The position numbers were made by a program, and so were the translations under genes. Shown here piece after piece: positions 62,135 through 64,000 of a stretch of DNA of 64,000 bases. Position 1 is the first letter of the stretch. Each line of letters opens with the position of its first letter. This stretch comes from Phycomyces blakesleeanus NRRL 1555(-) (Eukaryota; Mucoromycota; Mucoromycetes; Mucorales; Phycomycetaceae): positions 1,049,619 through 1,113,618 of the forward strand of contig NW_017265149.1 in the NCBI RefSeq assembly GCF_001638985.1, given 5' to 3'. The notes beneath the pieces are model-generated. The model ran no database searches and was not told where the DNA came from. It saw only the letters and a program-made list of their open reading frames with translations.

Positions 62135-62798
62135 ATGGTTGCCAAGAGTAAGTTGATCTAATTAAGATCCTTAATTTATTTACACATTTTCTGTATATAT
62201 ATCTTTATACTTGTCTTCTAAACATATACTAATACTACTGTTATTTATTTATTTATTTTAAAATAATAGAACCCCAAAGCAAGCGTATCAAAGCCGCACA
62301 TCGTTATAAGATCATCAAGCGAGTAAAGGAACATCACAGAAAAGAAAAGAAGTTGGCAAAGAAGAATCCCAAGAGTAACAGTAAGTCGATCCCAGAATGT
62401 CGATCATCCTCATCCATCTTATTGATCGTAACCTTATTTTTTTTAAAAAAAATTGTAATATTCAGGAACAAAGAAGGATCCTGGAATCCCCAACTCATGG
62501 CCTTTTAAGGAAGAATTGCTGAATGAAATCGAACAGGCCAAGCAAGAGGTAAATTTTTTTTTTTGTGGATTTCTGGATTTTTGTACGAATATATACACAT
62601 TTTCTTTATATGAATATAGTGAACTAACGTTTTGCTTTGAATTGGATTTATTTTCCCTCTTAGGCTGAAGCCGAAAAGCAAAAGATTAAGCTTGCCCGTC
62701 AGGAAGAAAAGGCTAAATTGAAGTTGAAGCAGCAAAAGGAAAAAGAGAAGGTTAAGCAGCATCATCTGCGTCAGGCAAAGAAGAAGGCAGCGGAATAA
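62135..62798 (+). CDS. Stand-alone Grn1/nucleostemin N-terminal domain protein
   Basis: Four exons joined at clear GT-AG sites: MVAK then [57 protein letters not shown], then a long charged coiled-coil rich in K, E and Q ending QAKKKAAE and TAA at 62796-62798. The [14 protein letters not shown] block is the signature of the Grn1 N-terminal domain of nucleolar GTPases such as Grn1/Nug1/GNL3, which work in 60S ribosome export. Those proteins carry a circularly permuted GTPase domain after this region, giving 450-600 residues; here the protein stops at about 110 residues and I see no GTPase motifs downstream. Either a truncated paralog or a domain-only protein. Nucleolar location is likely from the basic composition. 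Confidence 0.8.
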
Positions 62799-63581
62799 AC
62801 TCCCTTCTTTATACTCTCCCTCCACCTCTATCTCGCTCGTTCACTCGTTCGTTCGTTCGCTCGCTCGCTTTCTCCATCTATCTATCTACAATTACTTTCT
62901 TTTTAGTATTTTTTTTATATTATTCTCTTGCTTTCTATCAATGATCCGTGTACAGACCCCTTACCCATCTACCAAAATGACCGCATCTTTCCAAATATCA
63001 ACAAAAAATGTATCACACAAAACATCCATAAACATTATATACTTGTTCTTTTGGCGCTTGTGCCCTTGACAAGGCTAGAAGAAGAAAGAAAGAAAGAAAA
63101 ATATTTGATTTCCAGAATGTCATTAGCATTATATTATTATTATTATTATTTTTAAAAAAAAAGAGAGAGAAAAAGATCATTTTATTCAATTTTATGAATC
63201 AAATTTGAGGTTATTCATTTATTACATGGTTCAATTTGAATTAATTAATAAATGTTTGTTTGTTTCAAAATTGCATCAATAAGAGATGCTTTTGGAATTT
63301 ACAATAGAGAAAGTCGTGGCGCTCTGGACAAACATGGCAATCCCTTTGAATTAATAAAGAAAAAATCATTACCGTATAGGTGAGCTCTTCCATATTATAT
63401 TTTCGCTAATGATTTATAAGCTGCAATGTTTTTTTTATACACCAATAAATATATTTTCACAGTATTAATACAGTCACACAAATCTATTACTCTTTTGAGA
63501 AATGTGTACCTTTTTTTTAAGGAATTAACAACCTCACTTTATAAACTCATCTGCAGGTATGATGATAGAGACGATTCTATA

Positions 63582-63616
<35 letters not shown>

Positions 63617-63718
63617 GACCTATGAATGGTTTTGTATGTATGTGTATGTAGATTGGCGTGCATTAATTAGTTTTATAAAACAAGTAAAAATAAAAGGTAA
63701 AATAGAAATATAAAATAT
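62799..63718. other. Region between the Grn1-like gene and GTP cyclohydrolase II; possible exon remnants
   Basis: Plus-strand 63270-63379 reads SIRDAFGIYNRESRGALDKH then GNPFELIKKKSLPY. After a possible intron (GTGAGC to CTGCAG at 63556) it continues YDDRDDSIEY before running into a TA repeat (63582-63613). These look like two exons or a gene fragment, but I cannot find a start, an end or a family. Confidence 0.3.
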
Positions 63719-64000
63719 CTATTGTGGTAATATGGATGTTGGAAGATCAAGCATGTGTCTCATCTTTGTAACCTTGACAGCAAGGTATCTATCAAGCTCT
63801 TTCTTAGGAGTGGACTGGGGTGTGTGTGAGAGTGGCGGAGAGGAGGACCATGACTGAGGTACCATTGATTTTCTATCGACCACTTTGATGTCTCCAAATG
63901 CCTCAAGCTGTTCAATTTTATCTGGATTATTGGTCAGCAATCGCACTTCTGACAAACCAAGATCTTTGAGAATATCATTGGCAATATCGTACGTGCGACC
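63719..64000 (-). CDS. RIB1: GTP cyclohydrolase II (riboflavin synthesis), C-terminal part, 5' end outside window
   Basis: The visible minus-strand frame reads GRTYDIANDILKDLGLSEVR, then LLTNNPDKIEQLEAFGDIKV and VDRKSMVP, followed by a serine/proline-rich insert and ELDRYLAVKVTKMRHML. The RTYDI...LG...RLLTNNP block and the YL-x-x-K-x-x-x-M-x-H end are typical of GTP cyclohydrolase II, the first enzyme of riboflavin biosynthesis, which opens the GTP ring. The stop is at 63719-63721. The insert (WSSSPPLSHTPQSTPKK) is longer than in bacterial RibA, as in fungal enzymes. The catalytic zinc-binding region lies beyond the right edge. Confidence 0.88.
   Translation of the reverse strand, partial: GRTYDIANDILKDLGLSEVRLLTNNPDKIEQLEAFGDIKVVDRKSMVPQSWSSSPPLSHTPQSTPKKELDRYLAVKVTKMRHMLDLPTSILPQ

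Overview
The window looks like nuclear DNA of an early-diverging fungus, most likely Mucoromycota (Mucorales). It is very AT-rich, with genes broken by many short GT-AG introns and intergenic DNA full of poly-A/T, TATA and trinucleotide tracts. The gene set is eukaryotic and fungal: Elongator subunit 1, a Neo1-type lipid flippase, ribosomal protein eS19, a STE20-like kinase, an OLA1/YchF ATPase, an Arp2/3 subunit, kynurenine 3-monooxygenase, a pepsin-like protease and GTP cyclohydrolase II. The phylum is an inference from this style, not from a marker gene comparison.

Layout. 1-7.5 kb: the 3' part of ELP1 (+) convergent with a NEO1/ATP9-type P4-ATPase (-). 7.5-35.4 kb: an accessory region holding eight copies (five distinct members) of a small secreted protein family. 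The family has a signal peptide, two conserved cysteines, an invariant NGTVW sequon and a Kre9/KNH1-like Ig-type pattern. Within it, 13117-19545 and 20827-27262 are near-identical inverted arms (about 6.4 kb each) around a 1.28 kb spacer, and a third copy of 3.6 kb of the arm (9351-13016) abuts a 100-N assembly gap. The region also carries a TTAA-flanked MITE, a tiny retroposon insertion with an 11-bp target duplication, a decayed 1.4 kb TIR element beside the last family member, and several decayed coding relics.

36.4-64 kb: mostly conserved housekeeping genes. They are a small RPA1-C-like zinc-ribbon protein (+), eS19 (-), a STE20-like kinase (-), an uncharacterised gene (-), OLA1 with a mitochondrial-type leader (+), ARPC1 (-), KMO (+), a Dcr2-like phosphatase with an N-terminal repeat domain (-), an aspartic protease (-), a stand-alone Grn1/nucleostemin N-terminal domain protein (+) and the 3' end of GTP cyclohydrolase II (-). 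These do not form one pathway.

The most notable element is the secreted-protein cluster. Its members share not only coding sequence but an upstream cassette: a CCACAAAGTGGCTTTA box, a GTGGGGCTTT-type box, a TAGGCTGARAC box and a TATAAATAC TATA box, in the same order. This suggests co-regulated, strongly expressed, recently amplified secreted products. Whether the big palindrome is genuine or an assembly or haplotype effect cannot be settled from the sequence alone.
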